The notes: generated by a model from the sequence alone, not told the origin. Positions 26,250 to 34,891 are shown, counted from the stretch's first letter. The stretch: DNA of 64,000 bases from Pseudonocardia sp. HH130630-07 (GCF_001698125.1 NZ_CP013854.1:4030001-4094000); one strand, 5' to 3'. Numbers and translations are program-made.

Positions 26250-26792
26250 GTGTGTCCCACCGTCCCGGACCTGCGACTGCGTGCCCTGGAGCGCGACGAT
26301 CTCGCGTTCGTGCACGAGCTCTCCAACGACTCCGGGATCATGTCCTACTGGTTCGAGGAGCCCTACGAGGCGCTCGTGGAGCTGCAGGACATCTACGACC
26401 GGCACGTCCACGACAACCGGGAGCGCCGGTTCGTGCTCCAGCTCGGCGGCCCGGCCGGGGACCCCGCGGACCGGGCCGGGCTGGTCGAGCTGGTGGAGAT
26501 CGACTACATCCACCGCAAGGCCGAGTTCCAGATCATCGTGCACCCCGCGTTCCAGGGGCGCGGTCTCGCCGCCCGGGCGACCGCCGCCGCGCTGGACTAC
26601 GCGTTCGGCGTGCTCAACCTGCACAAGGTCTACCTGGTCGTCGACGTGGAGAACACCCGCGCGGTGCGGGCCTACGAGCGGACCGGGTTCACCGTGGAGG
26701 GCGAGCTGCGCGAGGAGTTCTTCGCCAGCGGGCGCTACCGCGACGCCTACCGGATGGCGATCCTGCAGCGCGACCATCTCGGGCGTTCCTGA
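26250..26792 (+). CDS. speG: Spermidine N-acetyltransferase (GNAT)
   Basis: 180 aa. The alignment to SpeG can be followed by eye along almost the full length: RALERDDLAFVHELSNDSG, YWFEEPYEALVELQDIYDRH, RRFVLQ, LVELVEIDYIHRKAEFQII, then the acetyl-CoA loop QGRGLAARA, and VLNLHKVYLVVD and FTVEGELREEFFASGRYRDA. SpeG acetylates spermine and spermidine to relieve polyamine stress. The GTG at 26250 follows GGAGG at 5 bases. The gene is monocistronic and followed by a strong hairpin. Confidence 0.92.
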   Translation: MCPTVPDLRLRALERDDLAFVHELSNDSGIMSYWFEEPYEALVELQDIYDRHVHDNRERRFVLQLGGPAGDPADRAGLVELVEIDYIHRKAEFQIIVHPAFQGRGLAARATAAALDYAFGVLNLHKVYLVVDVENTRAVRAYERTGFTVEGELREEFFASGRYRDAYRMAILQRDHLGRS

Positions 26793-26803
26793 CGCGGGCG
26801 GCA

Positions 26804-26823
26804 CCGGGCGGTGAACCGCCCGG
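26804..26823 (+). terminator. Terminator after speG
   Basis: CCGGGCGG (26804-26811) and CCGCCCGG (26816-26823) form a perfect 8-bp stem with loop TGAA, 11 bases after the speG stop. No U-tract follows. Confidence 0.7.
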
Positions 26824-26842
26824 CGGACCGGGGGAGTGGGTG

Positions 26843-26884
26843 CCGGGCCGGCCGGCAGGGAGGGGGGCCCGTCGGCCGGCCCGG
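26843..26884. repeat. Second long hairpin in the speG-MerR gap
   Basis: CCGGGCCGGCCG (26843-26854) and its exact complement (26873-26884) form a 12-bp stem with an 18-base G-rich loop. It may be a back-up terminator. The rest of the 400-base gap 26793-27192 holds no gene I can support, only a small palindrome GACAC-CGT-GTGTC at 27105-27117 and the MerR -10 hexamer. Confidence 0.5.
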
Positions 26885-27192
26885 TGGTCGCCGACCGCGG
26901 GCATGCGGCCGGCCGGACCCTTGTCGCCGCCCCGGACGGGCCGGTGGGCCGGGCGAACCCGGCCGCGGGCGTCCGTGCTGACGTCGACACCGCCGAACGG
27001 TACAACTCCGCCCGGCACTCGTGTCAACGTCGGCGTCGGACAGCGCTGTGAGCAGCGCGGCGGGCGGTCGGGGAGGGCTCCGTGCAATGTCGCCGTCGCC
27101 GGGGGACACCGTGTGTCACCGTCGGCGGGGGCGCGCCGCCCAGCGTGTTCGGAACCGGTGGGCGGGGGCGGTTCGAGGTAGGCTGCCCCCCG

Positions 27193-27969
27193 ATGTCCGG
27201 ATCGCCGTCCGCCGGGGACGACTACCCCATCGACCAGCTCGCCGCCCGGGCCGGGATGACCGTGCGCAACGTGCGGGCGCACCTGTCGCGCGGCCTGCTC
27301 CCGGCCGGGCGGATGCGCGGGCGCACGGCCTGGTACGGGCCCGAGCACCTGGCCCGGCTCGAACTGATCGCGGGGCTGCAGCGCCGCGGCTTCTCGCTGG
27401 CGGCGATCGGCGTCCTGATCAACCAGACGCCGTCGGACAGCGCCGAGGAGGCGCTGCGCCTCTACCGCGGGATGCTCGCGCCGTGGCAGCCGGAGGACCC
27501 GGTCGAGATCGACGCGGACGGGTTCGCCGCCTGGGCGGGCGCCGAGCTGCCCGCGGACGCCGTGTCCCGGCTCGCCGCGTCCGGCCTGCTGGAGCACCCG
27601 GCACCCGGCCGGCTGCGGATCCTGAACCCGTCGCTGGTGCGGGCCGGTGCGCACGCGATCGCGCTCGGGCTGTCCCCGGAGTCGGTCGTCGAGGTCGGGG
27701 TGGCGCTGCGGGCGCGGACCAGGGCGATCGCCGACCTGTTCGTCGAGCTGTTCCACGACGAGGTGTGGCAGGCGCACGTCGCCGCCGGGATGCCCCGTGA
27801 CGGCGTCGCCGACCTGCGGACCGCGGTCGAGGCGCTGCAGCCGGTCGCGACCCGGTCGCTGCTCGGCGCGTTCCGGCAGACGATGCTGGAGGCGATGGAG
27901 GACTTCATCCGGGGGCTGTCCACCGACCTGGCCCCGGACGACCGGGAACACCCGGCGCCGCGCGGGTAG
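27193..27969 (+). CDS. MerR-family transcriptional regulator
   Basis: 258 aa. The MerR winged HTH fills residues about 10-75 (YPIDQLAARAGMTVRNVRAHL, LPAGRMRGRTAWYGPEHLARL, RRGFSLAAIGVLI). The remaining 180 residues are helical and of no known ligand class; no cysteine is present, so metal sensing is unlikely. TAGGCT (27179-27184) lies 8 bases before the ATG and suggests a leaderless message. It is convergent with the histidine kinase gene; its target is unknown. Confidence 0.85.
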   Translation: MSGSPSAGDDYPIDQLAARAGMTVRNVRAHLSRGLLPAGRMRGRTAWYGPEHLARLELIAGLQRRGFSLAAIGVLINQTPSDSAEEALRLYRGMLAPWQPEDPVEIDADGFAAWAGAELPADAVSRLAASGLLEHPAPGRLRILNPSLVRAGAHAIALGLSPESVVEVGVALRARTRAIADLFVELFHDEVWQAHVAAGMPRDGVADLRTAVEALQPVATRSLLGAFRQTMLEAMEDFIRGLSTDLAPDDREHPAPRG

Positions 27970-27981
27970 TGCTCCGGGCCG

Positions 27982-29523
27982 TCATGCAGTGGGCAGCTGC
28001 ACCGTGAACGTGGTGTGCCCGGCCCGGCTGTCGGCTCCGACCGTGCCCTCGTGCGCCGTCACGACGGCGGCGACGATCGCCAGCCCCAGGCCGGTGCCGG
28101 GGGTGTCGTTCCCGGCCCTGGCCCGGCCCTCGGCGGCGCGGGTGAAGCGCTCGAAGACGCGGCCGAGGACGGCGGGATCGATGCCAGGGCCGTCGTCGGT
28201 GACGCTCAGCCGCACCCGGCCCGGGTCCGGGCGGTCCAGCCGGACCCGCACCGTGGTGCCGTCCGGGGTGTGGGTGCGCGCGTTCGCCAGCAGGTTCGCG
28301 AGGACCTGGGCGAGCCGGTCCGGGTCCCCGGTCACGGTGACCGGCTCGCCGGGCAGCTCCGGGACCCAGCGGTGCCCCGGCCCGGCGACGTGCGCGTCGC
28401 CGATCCCGTCGAGCACCAGCCGGGTCAGGTCCACCTCCGACCGGGCCAGCGGGCGGCCGGCGTCCAGCCGGGCCAGCAGCAGCAGGTCCTCGACCAGCGC
28501 GCTCATCCGCTCGGCCTGCGAGGTGATCCGCCGCAGCGCGTGCGCGGTGCCCGGCGGCACCGGGGCGCTCTCCCGCCCGGAGAGCTCGGCGTAGCCGCGG
28601 ATCGCGGCGAGCGGGGTGCGCAGCTCGTGGCTCGCGTCGGCGACGAACCGGCGCAGCCGGGTCTCGGAGTCCTGGCGGGCGGCGAGCGCGCCCTCGACGT
28701 TGTCGAGCATCCGGTTCAGCGCGGTCCCGACCTGGCCGACCTCGGTGCGCGGGTCCGGCTCGGGGACCCGCGCGGCGAGCTGCACCTCGCCCCGGTCCAG
28801 CGGCAGCTCGCCCACCCGCGCGGCGACCCCGGCGACCCGCTCCAGCGGGCGCAGCTCCCGGCGCACGAGCACCGCCGCGGCCAGCCCGGCGAGCAGGACG
28901 GCGCCGCCGAGCACGACGAGCTCGATGAGCAGCAGCCGGTCCACGGTCTCCCCGGCGCCGTCCGGGCGGGCCACGACGACGGTCCGGTCCCCGGCCGCGT
29001 ACGCGGCGGCCTGGTAGGAGCCGGCCTGCAGGGCGACCGGGTGCGGCACGGCGTCGCGCGCGACCCCGCCCAGCGCGGCGACGTCCGGCTCGGACAGCGC
29101 CGCGCGGGTCCCGTCCGGACCGGCCCGTTCGGCGCGGACCGGCCGGTCGCCGTCGAACACCGCGACCGCCGCGCCGGGACCCTGCCCCGGGCCCAGCAGC
29201 AGGTCGCCATCGGCCCTGTCGGTGCTGTCGGCCCTGTCGGCGCCGTCGGCACCGTCGGCGGGGGGCGGGCGCCCGCCGGGCCCCTCCGGCAGGCCCGCAC
29301 CGGCACCGGCCACCGTCCCCGGCGCCAGGCCCAGCACGCGTCCGGCGACGGCGTCGAGGGTGAGCACCAGCTCCCGGTCCTGCCGGCCGGACAGGAAGTG
29401 GTCCAGCGACAGCGTCGTCACGATCCCGATCGCCGCGCACGCCACCGCGAACACCAGCAGCACCGTGCCGACCAGCCGGGCCCGCAGCGAACGGGCCCGG
29501 CCGGGCAGCCGGCCGGGCGCCAC
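27982..29523 (-). CDS. Sensor histidine kinase
   Basis: About 513 aa from a GTG at 29523, 5 bases after the response-regulator stop. Order: transmembrane helix (LVGTVLLVFAVACAAIGIV), an extracytoplasmic sensor of about 150 residues with a low-complexity Asp/Ala/Gly stretch, a second helix (LIELVVLGGAVLLAGLAAAVLV), HAMP, H-box with phosphorylated His (VADASHELRTPLAAIRG), N-box LANLLANARTHTPDG, and G-boxes DDGPGI and GTGLGLAIV. The architecture matches TcrY/CutS-type actinobacterial kinases. The signal is unknown. Confidence 0.92.
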   Translation of the reverse strand: MAPGRLPGRARSLRARLVGTVLLVFAVACAAIGIVTTLSLDHFLSGRQDRELVLTLDAVAGRVLGLAPGTVAGAGAGLPEGPGGRPPPADGADGADRADSTDRADGDLLLGPGQGPGAAVAVFDGDRPVRAERAGPDGTRAALSEPDVAALGGVARDAVPHPVALQAGSYQAAAYAAGDRTVVVARPDGAGETVDRLLLIELVVLGGAVLLAGLAAAVLVRRELRPLERVAGVAARVGELPLDRGEVQLAARVPEPDPRTEVGQVGTALNRMLDNVEGALAARQDSETRLRRFVADASHELRTPLAAIRGYAELSGRESAPVPPGTAHALRRITSQAERMSALVEDLLLLARLDAGRPLARSEVDLTRLVLDGIGDAHVAGPGHRWVPELPGEPVTVTGDPDRLAQVLANLLANARTHTPDGTTVRVRLDRPDPGRVRLSVTDDGPGIDPAVLGRVFERFTRAAEGRARAGNDTPGTGLGLAIVAAVVTAHEGTVGADSRAGHTTFTVQLPTA

Positions 29524-29528
29524 CGCGG

Positions 29529-30266
29529 CTACCCGGCGGGGCGCAGCACGTAGCCCGCCCCCCGCACCGTGTGGATCATCGGCGGGAACCCGGCGTCGAT
29601 CTTCTTGCGCAGGTAGGACACGTACAGCTCGACCACGTTGGACTGGCCCCCGAAGTCGTAGTGCCACACCCGGTCCAGGATCTGGGCCTTGGACAGCACC
29701 CGGCGCGGGTTGCGCATGAGGAAGCGCAGCAGCTCGAACTCGGTGGCGGTGAGCTCGACCGGGCGGTCGCCGCGGTGGACCTCGTGCGCGTCCTCGTCGA
29801 GCACCAGGTCGCCGACGACGAGCCGGGCCGTCCGCCGCGCCGCCGTCATCCCGGCCCGGCGCAGCAGCCCGCGCAGCCGGGCGACGAGCTCCTCCAGCGA
29901 GAACGGCTTGGTGACGTAGTCGTCGCCACCGGCGGTGAGCCCGGCGACCCGGTCCTCCACGGCGTCGCGCGCGGTCAGGAACAGCACCGGCACCTCCGGG
30001 GTGTCGGCCCGGACCCGGCGCAGCACCTCGACCCCGCCGACGTCGGGCAGCATGACGTCGAGGACGATCGCGTCCGGCCGGAACTCCCGGGCCGCCCGGA
30101 CGGCGGTCGACCCGTCCCCGGCGGTCCGGACCTCCCAGCCCTCGTAGCGCAGCGCCATCGAGAGCAGTTCGGTGAGGGTCGCCTCGTCGTCGACGACCAG
30201 CACCCGGACCGGTCCGCCGTCGGCCCGGCGCAGGCCGTCGCCCTCCCGGTCGCTCACCTCGGTCAT
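29529..30266 (-). CDS. OmpR-family response regulator
   Basis: 245 aa. Receiver domain from about residue 20 (VRVLVVDDEATL with the acidic pair, phospho-acceptor Asp in IVLDVMLPDVGG, Lys in YVTKPFSLEELVARL), then an OmpR winged helix (ELTATEFELLRFLMRNPRRVLSK in pieces, IHTVRGAGYVLRPAG). Pair partner of the kinase downstream. Similar to TcrX/MprA-type regulators; target genes cannot be told from this window. Confidence 0.94.
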   Translation of the reverse strand: MTEVSDREGDGLRRADGGPVRVLVVDDEATLTELLSMALRYEGWEVRTAGDGSTAVRAAREFRPDAIVLDVMLPDVGGVEVLRRVRADTPEVPVLFLTARDAVEDRVAGLTAGGDDYVTKPFSLEELVARLRGLLRRAGMTAARRTARLVVGDLVLDEDAHEVHRGDRPVELTATEFELLRFLMRNPRRVLSKAQILDRVWHYDFGGQSNVVELYVSYLRKKIDAGFPPMIHTVRGAGYVLRPAG

Positions 30267-30333
30267 GGTGCCAGCACACCCGGTGAACCTGTGTGACGGC
30301 TGTGCGGCACCTGTCCGGATGCTGTCGCCCGGC

Positions 30334-31095
30334 TCAGCGGGCGCGCCAGTAGCCCGTCGCGTAGACGGCGCGCCGGTCGAATCCGCGGTCGGTCAGCAGG
30401 TGCCCGCGCAGGTCCCGGACGGCCGCGGACTCCCCGGCCAGCCAGGCCTGGCCGGGACCCTCCGGCAGCTCCGCCGCCCGCACGGCCGCGACCAGCGGCG
30501 CACCGGCCGGCTCGGACCCGCGGTGCACCCAGTCCACCCGGGCGCCGCCGGGCAGGTCCTGCTCCTCGCCGGGGCCGGCCACCTCGACGACCGCCCGCAC
30601 GGGCACCCCGGGATGGTCCGCGGCGAGGGTCTCCAGCACCGTCGCGATCGCCGGCAGCGCCGACTCGTCGCCGATGACGAGATGGTGCCCGGCGGCCGGG
30701 TCCGGGTTCCACCGTCCGCCCGGTTCGGACACCCCGACCCAGTCACCGGGCCGGGCGGCCACCGCCCAGGCCGCGGCCGGGCCGTGCCCGGCGTGCACGA
30801 CGAAGTCGACGTCCAGCTCGCCGTGCTCGCCGGTACCCGGGGCGAACCGGCGGACGGTGTAGGTCCGGATCGCCGGGCGGGCCTGCCCGGCGGGCCACAC
30901 CGGCCCCCCGGTGGACGCCCGTGGCACGGCGGGCCGCTCCTGGCCCTCGACCGGGAAGAACATCTTGATCCGGCGGTCCGGGCCGTGGCCGGGGAACCCG
31001 GCGAGCTCCTCGCCGGTCAGCGTCACCCGGATCATCCCGGGGGTGACCCGGTGCACGCGGGTCACCTGCAGCAGGCGGGGTGCGGTCGTGCTCAT
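30334..31095 (-). CDS. Siderophore-interacting protein (ferric-siderophore reductase, SIP)
   Basis: 253 aa of the ViuB/YqjH family. FAD-binding strand RTYTVRRFAP, the conserved MFFPVEG and DFVVHAGHGPAAAWA segments, and an NAD(P)H domain with LVIGDESALPAIATVLE, the AWLAGESAAVRDLRGHL region and the C-terminal GYWR. It would reduce ferric siderophores with NAD(P)H in the cytoplasm. It follows the TetR gene by 27 bases and is probably cotranscribed with it. No iron box is seen directly upstream. Confidence 0.9.
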   Translation of the reverse strand: MSTTAPRLLQVTRVHRVTPGMIRVTLTGEELAGFPGHGPDRRIKMFFPVEGQERPAVPRASTGGPVWPAGQARPAIRTYTVRRFAPGTGEHGELDVDFVVHAGHGPAAAWAVAARPGDWVGVSEPGGRWNPDPAAGHHLVIGDESALPAIATVLETLAADHPGVPVRAVVEVAGPGEEQDLPGGARVDWVHRGSEPAGAPLVAAVRAAELPEGPGQAWLAGESAAVRDLRGHLLTDRGFDRRAVYATGYWRAR

Positions 31096-31122
31096 GACCG
31101 AGGAGTCTCCCGGACCACTCGG

Positions 31123-31728
31123 TCAGCGGGCGCGGGGGAGCCCCGCGAGGCCGGTCCAGGCGACCTCCATGAGGTAGTCCGTCGCCTGTGCGGCGGTGAT
31201 CCGCTCGTCCTGGCCGCGCCACACCGCGAGCCGCTCGGCGGCCCCGACGATCACCTGCGCCCAGCCGGTGAGCCGGTCCGGCTCGGTACCGGGCACCTGG
31301 GCGGCGAGCAGGCCGGCGATGAAGTCGGTCTGCTGGGCGCGGATCTCCTCGAGCGCCTCGCCGGTGACCCCGGCCTCGGAGCAGAACAGCTGCCAGGCCG
31401 GTGCCCGCCGGTCCAGGTAGGTGAAGAACGCCAGGGTGCCGCCGCGCAGCATCGACTCGGGATCGTCGGCCTCGCCCGCCGCCCGCGCGGTGACCTCCAG
31501 CAGCTCGGCACGGGCCCGCGTGATCGCGGCGAGCAGCAGGGCCTCCTTGGACCGGAAGTGGGCGTAGAGGACCGGCTTGGTGACGCCGACCCGCTCGGCG
31601 ACGGTGTCCATCGAGGCCCCGGAGTACCCGTGCTCGCCGAACACGGCGACGGCGGCGTCCACGATCTGCCGCTCCCGTTCGGCCCGGGGCACGCGCCGCC
31701 GGGGGCCGGGAACGGTCTGCGTGGTCAT
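31123..31728 (-). CDS. TetR-family repressor
   Basis: 201 aa with a TetR HTH (IVDAAVAVFGEHGYSGASMD, TVAERVGVTKPVLYAHFRSKEALL) and a helical ligand domain. TAGGGT (plus-strand 31737-31742) lies 8 bases before the ATG. A 27-bp near-perfect palindrome sits just beyond it, between this gene and the divergent Baeyer-Villiger-type monooxygenase, so the protein probably represses both itself (with the SIP gene) and that monooxygenase. Confidence 0.9.
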   Translation of the reverse strand: MTTQTVPGPRRRVPRAERERQIVDAAVAVFGEHGYSGASMDTVAERVGVTKPVLYAHFRSKEALLLAAITRARAELLEVTARAAGEADDPESMLRGGTLAFFTYLDRRAPAWQLFCSEAGVTGEALEEIRAQQTDFIAGLLAAQVPGTEPDRLTGWAQVIVGAAERLAVWRGQDERITAAQATDYLMEVAWTGLAGLPRAR

Positions 31729-31746
31729 GGGCCGGGACCCTACCCG

Positions 31747-31773
31747 CGGTAACTTACCCGTGGTAGGTTACCG
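31747..31773. promoter_or_regulatory. 27-bp palindrome, TetR operator
   Basis: CGGTAACTTACC, a CGT centre, then GGTAGGTTACCG; the arms are complementary at 11 of 12 positions. A further CGGTAAC half-site lies at 31776-31782. It overlaps the promoter region of both divergent genes, the standard arrangement for a TetR operator. Confidence 0.75.
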
Positions 31774-31805
31774 CCGGTAACAGTGACGCAGCCGTGGGGG
31801 AGCGC

Positions 31806-33260
31806 ATGCCCGAGCAGGTCGACACGGTCATCGTCGGGAGCGGGTTCGCCGGCCTCGGCGCGGCGATCCGGCTGGACGGCGCCGGCCGCCGGGACTGGGT
31901 GCTGCTGGAGAAGGCCGGCACCCTCGGCGGCACCTGGCGCGACAACGTCTACCCGGGTTGTGCCTGCGACGTGGAGTCGCACCTGTACTCGTTCTCGTTC
32001 TTCCCGCACGACGGCTGGACCCGCACCTTCGCCCGGCAGGCCGAGATCCGGTCCTACCTGGAGGACGTCGCCGACCACTACCGGCTCCGCGACCGCGTCC
32101 GGTTCGGCGCGCACGTCACCGGGGCGGAGTGGGACGGCACGCACTGGGACGTCACGCTCGCCGACGGCGACGTGCTGCGGGCCCGCTACGTCGTGTTCGG
32201 CACCGGCGCGCTGCACGAACCGGCGGTCCCGGAGATCGAGGGGCTCTCCGGGTTCGCCGGTGCCGCGTTCCACTCGGCGCAGTGGGACCCGTCGGTCGAC
32301 CTGCGCGGCAAGCGGGTCGCGGTGATCGGGACCGGGGCGTCGGCGATCCAGTTCGTCCCGGCGATCGCGCCGGAGGCCGGGCACCTCACGCTGTTCCAGC
32401 GCACCGCACCGTGGGTGCTGCCGAAGCCGGACAAGCCGATCCCCGAGCGCACCCGGCGGGCCTTCCGGCGGGTGCCCGGCCTGCGCCGCGCCTACCGGGC
32501 GGCGCTGTACTGGCGGCACGAGGCGATGGTCGTCGGGTTCCTGCACCCGCGGGTCATGCGGATCGCCGAGCGGGTCGCCCGGCTGTACCTGCGCCGCGCG
32601 TTCGCCGGGGACGACGCGCTGCGCCGGGCCGTGACGCCGGACTTCACGATGGGCTGCAAGCGGGTGCTGATGAGCAACGACTACTACCCGGCCCTGCGGC
32701 GCGCCGACGTCACCGTCGAGACCACGGGCATCGCCCGGATCACCGAGCGTGGCGTCGTCACCACGGACGGGGCCGAGCACCCGTGCGACGTCATCGTGTT
32801 CGGCACCGGCTTCCGGGTCGGCGACGGCATGAGCCGCATGACGATCACCGGCCGGGACGGGGTGAAGCTCGCCGACGCCTGGCAGGACGGCCCGCAGGCG
32901 CTGTACGGCACCACGGTCGCCGGGTTCCCCAATCTCTTCTCCGTCGTCGGGCCGAACACCGGGCTGGGGCACAGCTCGATGGTGCTGATGATCGAGTCCC
33001 AGCTGAACTACGTCCTCGGCGCGATGGACCTGGTGGACCGGCACCGGGCGGTCGCCGTCGACACCCGCCGCGACGTGCAGGACGCGCACAACGCCGATCT
33101 GCAGGCCCGGCTCGGTGCGGCGGTCTGGGGTTCCGGGGGCTGCGCGTCCTGGTACCTGGACGCCCACGGCCGGAACCGGACGCTGTGGCCCGGGTACACG
33201 TTCGACTTCCGGCGCCGCACCCGCCGGGTGGATCCGGCCGCGCACGAACTCGTGGCCTGA
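31806..33260 (+). CDS. Baeyer-Villiger-type flavin monooxygenase
   Basis: 484 aa from the ATG at 31806 with GGGGAG 3 bases upstream. Two Rossmann motifs (GSGFAG at 11-16, GTGASA at about 175-180) flank the BVMO fingerprint FxGxxxHxxxW(P/D), here FAGAAFHSAQWD (about 150-161). It would insert oxygen next to a ketone carbonyl using NADPH and FAD. TetR control next door suggests induction by the substrate or by a hydrophobic compound. Short for the class, with no N-terminal extension. A flavin N-hydroxylase is a less likely alternative. Confidence 0.88.
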   Translation: MPEQVDTVIVGSGFAGLGAAIRLDGAGRRDWVLLEKAGTLGGTWRDNVYPGCACDVESHLYSFSFFPHDGWTRTFARQAEIRSYLEDVADHYRLRDRVRFGAHVTGAEWDGTHWDVTLADGDVLRARYVVFGTGALHEPAVPEIEGLSGFAGAAFHSAQWDPSVDLRGKRVAVIGTGASAIQFVPAIAPEAGHLTLFQRTAPWVLPKPDKPIPERTRRAFRRVPGLRRAYRAALYWRHEAMVVGFLHPRVMRIAERVARLYLRRAFAGDDALRRAVTPDFTMGCKRVLMSNDYYPALRRADVTVETTGIARITERGVVTTDGAEHPCDVIVFGTGFRVGDGMSRMTITGRDGVKLADAWQDGPQALYGTTVAGFPNLFSVVGPNTGLGHSSMVLMIESQLNYVLGAMDLVDRHRAVAVDTRRDVQDAHNADLQARLGAAVWGSGGCASWYLDAHGRNRTLWPGYTFDFRRRTRRVDPAAHELVA

Positions 33261-33282
33261 CGGGGTACTAGCGTCGGGCGGC

Positions 33283-34245
33283 GTGGACGAATCCGCCTGG
33301 GCCTACGCGCTGCCGATGACCACGCGTTTCCGCGGGATCACCGTGCGGGAGGGGCTGCTGCTGCCCGGTCCCGCCGGGTGGGGCGAGTTCTGCCCGTTCA
33401 CCGAGTACGACGACGCCGAGGCCGTGGCCTGGCTGGCCGCGGCCCGTGAGGCGGCGGACGACGGCTGGCCCGAGCCGGTCCGCGACCGGGTCCCGGTCAA
33501 CGCCACGGTCCCGGCGGTCGGCCCGGAGCACGCGCAGCGGATCGTCCGCGACTCCGGGTGCCGCACCGCGAAGGTGAAGGTCGCGGACCCTGGCGGGTCG
33601 CTCGCCGAGGACGAGGAGCGGGTCGCCGCGGTCCGCGACGCGCTCGGCCCGTCGGGTCTCGTGCGGGTGGACGCGAACGCCGCGTGGGGCCGGGACGAGG
33701 CGGTCGCCGCCATCACCCGGCTGGACCGGGCGGCCGGCGGGCTGGAGTACGCCGAGCAGCCCTGCGCGTCGGTGGAGGACCTCGCCGCGGTGCGCCGTGC
33801 GGTGGACGTCCCGGTGGCCGCCGACGAGTCGATCCGCCGGGCCGAGGACCCGATGCGGGTGGTGCGGGCCGGGGCGGCCGACGTCGTCGTCCTGAAGGTC
33901 TCGCCGCTCGGGGGGGTGCGCCGGGCACTGCGGATCGCCGAGCAGTGCGGCCTGCCGGTCGTGGTGTCCTCGGCGGTGGAGTCGGGGGTCGGGCTGGCGG
34001 CCGGGCTGGCGCTGGCCGGTGCGCTGCCCGAGCTGCACCACGCCTGCGGGCTGGGGACGGCGTCGCTGCTGGCCGCCGACGTCGTCGACCGGCCGTTCGT
34101 CCCGGACGGCGGGTTCCTGCCGGTGCCGCGCCGCGCCCCGGAACCGGTGCGGCGCGACGGCGTCGAGGCGGACCCGGAGCGCGCGGCCCGGTGGCGGGCC
34201 CGGCACGACCGGGTCGCCGCGCTCCTGGAAGCCCCGGTTCAGTAG
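33283..34245 (+). CDS. menC: o-Succinylbenzoate synthase
   Basis: 320 aa enolase-superfamily enzyme of menaquinone synthesis that dehydrates SHCHC to o-succinylbenzoate. It is of the short actinobacterial MenC type: WAYALPM and FRGITVREGLLLPGPAGWGEF at the N-terminus, KVKV catalytic lysine, metal ligands in VRVDANAAWG, EYAEQPC and AADESIRR, and the second lysine in VVLKVSPLGG. The GTG at 33283 follows TAGCGT (33269-33274) by 8 bases. The last 7 bases overlap the convergent PPOX gene. No other men genes lie in the window. Confidence 0.9.
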   Translation: MDESAWAYALPMTTRFRGITVREGLLLPGPAGWGEFCPFTEYDDAEAVAWLAAAREAADDGWPEPVRDRVPVNATVPAVGPEHAQRIVRDSGCRTAKVKVADPGGSLAEDEERVAAVRDALGPSGLVRVDANAAWGRDEAVAAITRLDRAAGGLEYAEQPCASVEDLAAVRRAVDVPVAADESIRRAEDPMRVVRAGAADVVVLKVSPLGGVRRALRIAEQCGLPVVVSSAVESGVGLAAGLALAGALPELHHACGLGTASLLAADVVDRPFVPDGGFLPVPRRAPEPVRRDGVEADPERAARWRARHDRVAALLEAPVQ

Positions 34246-34850
34246 CGGTTGGCCTTGGCCTCCCGGCGCATCGCCGCGTCGATCACCCGGGCCGGGCCCG
34301 GGACCCGGTACTGGCCCTTGACGAGCTTGCCGGCGCTGGGCACCTCGCCCTTCGCCGGCCAGGTCGAGGCGTCCCACAGCGAGGACCGCAGGAACGCCTT
34401 GGCGCAGTGCAGGAACAGCTCCTCGACCTCGACGACGATCGCCACCTCCGGGGTCGATCCCTGCACCGTGAGCCGGTCGGCGAAGTCCGGCCGGTGCACG
34501 ATCCGGGCGCGGCCGTTGACCCGCACCGTGTCGTTCGACCCGGGCACCACGAAGATCATCCCGACCCGGGGGTCGTGCAGGATGTTGCGCAGCGAGTCCA
34601 GCTTGCGGTTGCCCTTGCGGTCGGCGAACGCGACCGTGCGCTCGTCGAGCACCAGCACGCAGCCGGCGGGATCGCTCCGCGGGGAGACGTCCACGCCGTC
34701 CGGGCCGGTCGTCGCGAGCAGGAAGAACGGCGAGGCGGCCAGGAACTCCGCCGTCACCGGGTCCACGTGGTCGCGGGCCTTGTCCCGGATGGCGGCGCTG
34801 GTCTCGCCGATGACCTCGCGCAGCCGCGCCTCGTCCGTGATCTCGTCCAT
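34239..34850 (-). CDS. MSMEG_1061-type PPOX flavoprotein (pyridoxamine 5'-phosphate oxidase family)
   Basis: 203 aa split-barrel FMN protein: PFFLLATTGPDGVDVSPRSDPAG, FADRKGNRKLDSLRNILHDPRVGMIFVVPG in pieces, then VNGRARIV and a C-terminal FLHCAKAFLRSSLW. These proteins are not PLP synthases; related ones bind FMN, F420 or haem. A GGAG ribosome site precedes the ATG, and an iron-box-like inverted repeat lies 15 bases upstream of the start, which suggests iron control. Confidence 0.88.
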   Translation of the reverse strand: MDEITDEARLREVIGETSAAIRDKARDHVDPVTAEFLAASPFFLLATTGPDGVDVSPRSDPAGCVLVLDERTVAFADRKGNRKLDSLRNILHDPRVGMIFVVPGSNDTVRVNGRARIVHRPDFADRLTVQGSTPEVAIVVEVEELFLHCAKAFLRSSLWDASTWPAKGEVPSAGKLVKGQYRVPGPARVIDAAMRREAKANRY

Positions 34851-34865
34851 CTCGCCTCCGTCTCG

Positions 34866-34881
34866 GTTAGGTCACCCTAAC
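34866..34881. promoter_or_regulatory. Candidate IdeR-type iron box
   Basis: GTTAGG-TCAC-CCTAAC is a perfect 6+6 inverted repeat between the PPOX start and the GntP permease stop. Its TTAGGT...CTAAC core agrees with DtxR/IdeR sites (TWAGGTWAGSCTWACCTWA) except in the centre and the outer right part. Confidence 0.55.
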
Positions 34882-34891
34882 TCCGTGCTGG

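Noticed and set aside
20043..26792. Polyamine pathway joining the aldehyde dehydrogenase and speG
   Set aside because: The genes are 5 kb apart with unrelated genes and separate promoters between them; no aminotransferase or putrescine enzyme is present.
27105..27117. GACAC-CGT-GTGTC as the MerR operator
   Set aside because: It lies about 60 bases upstream of the -10 and short dyads are frequent in this DNA; the evidence is too thin for a feature of its own.
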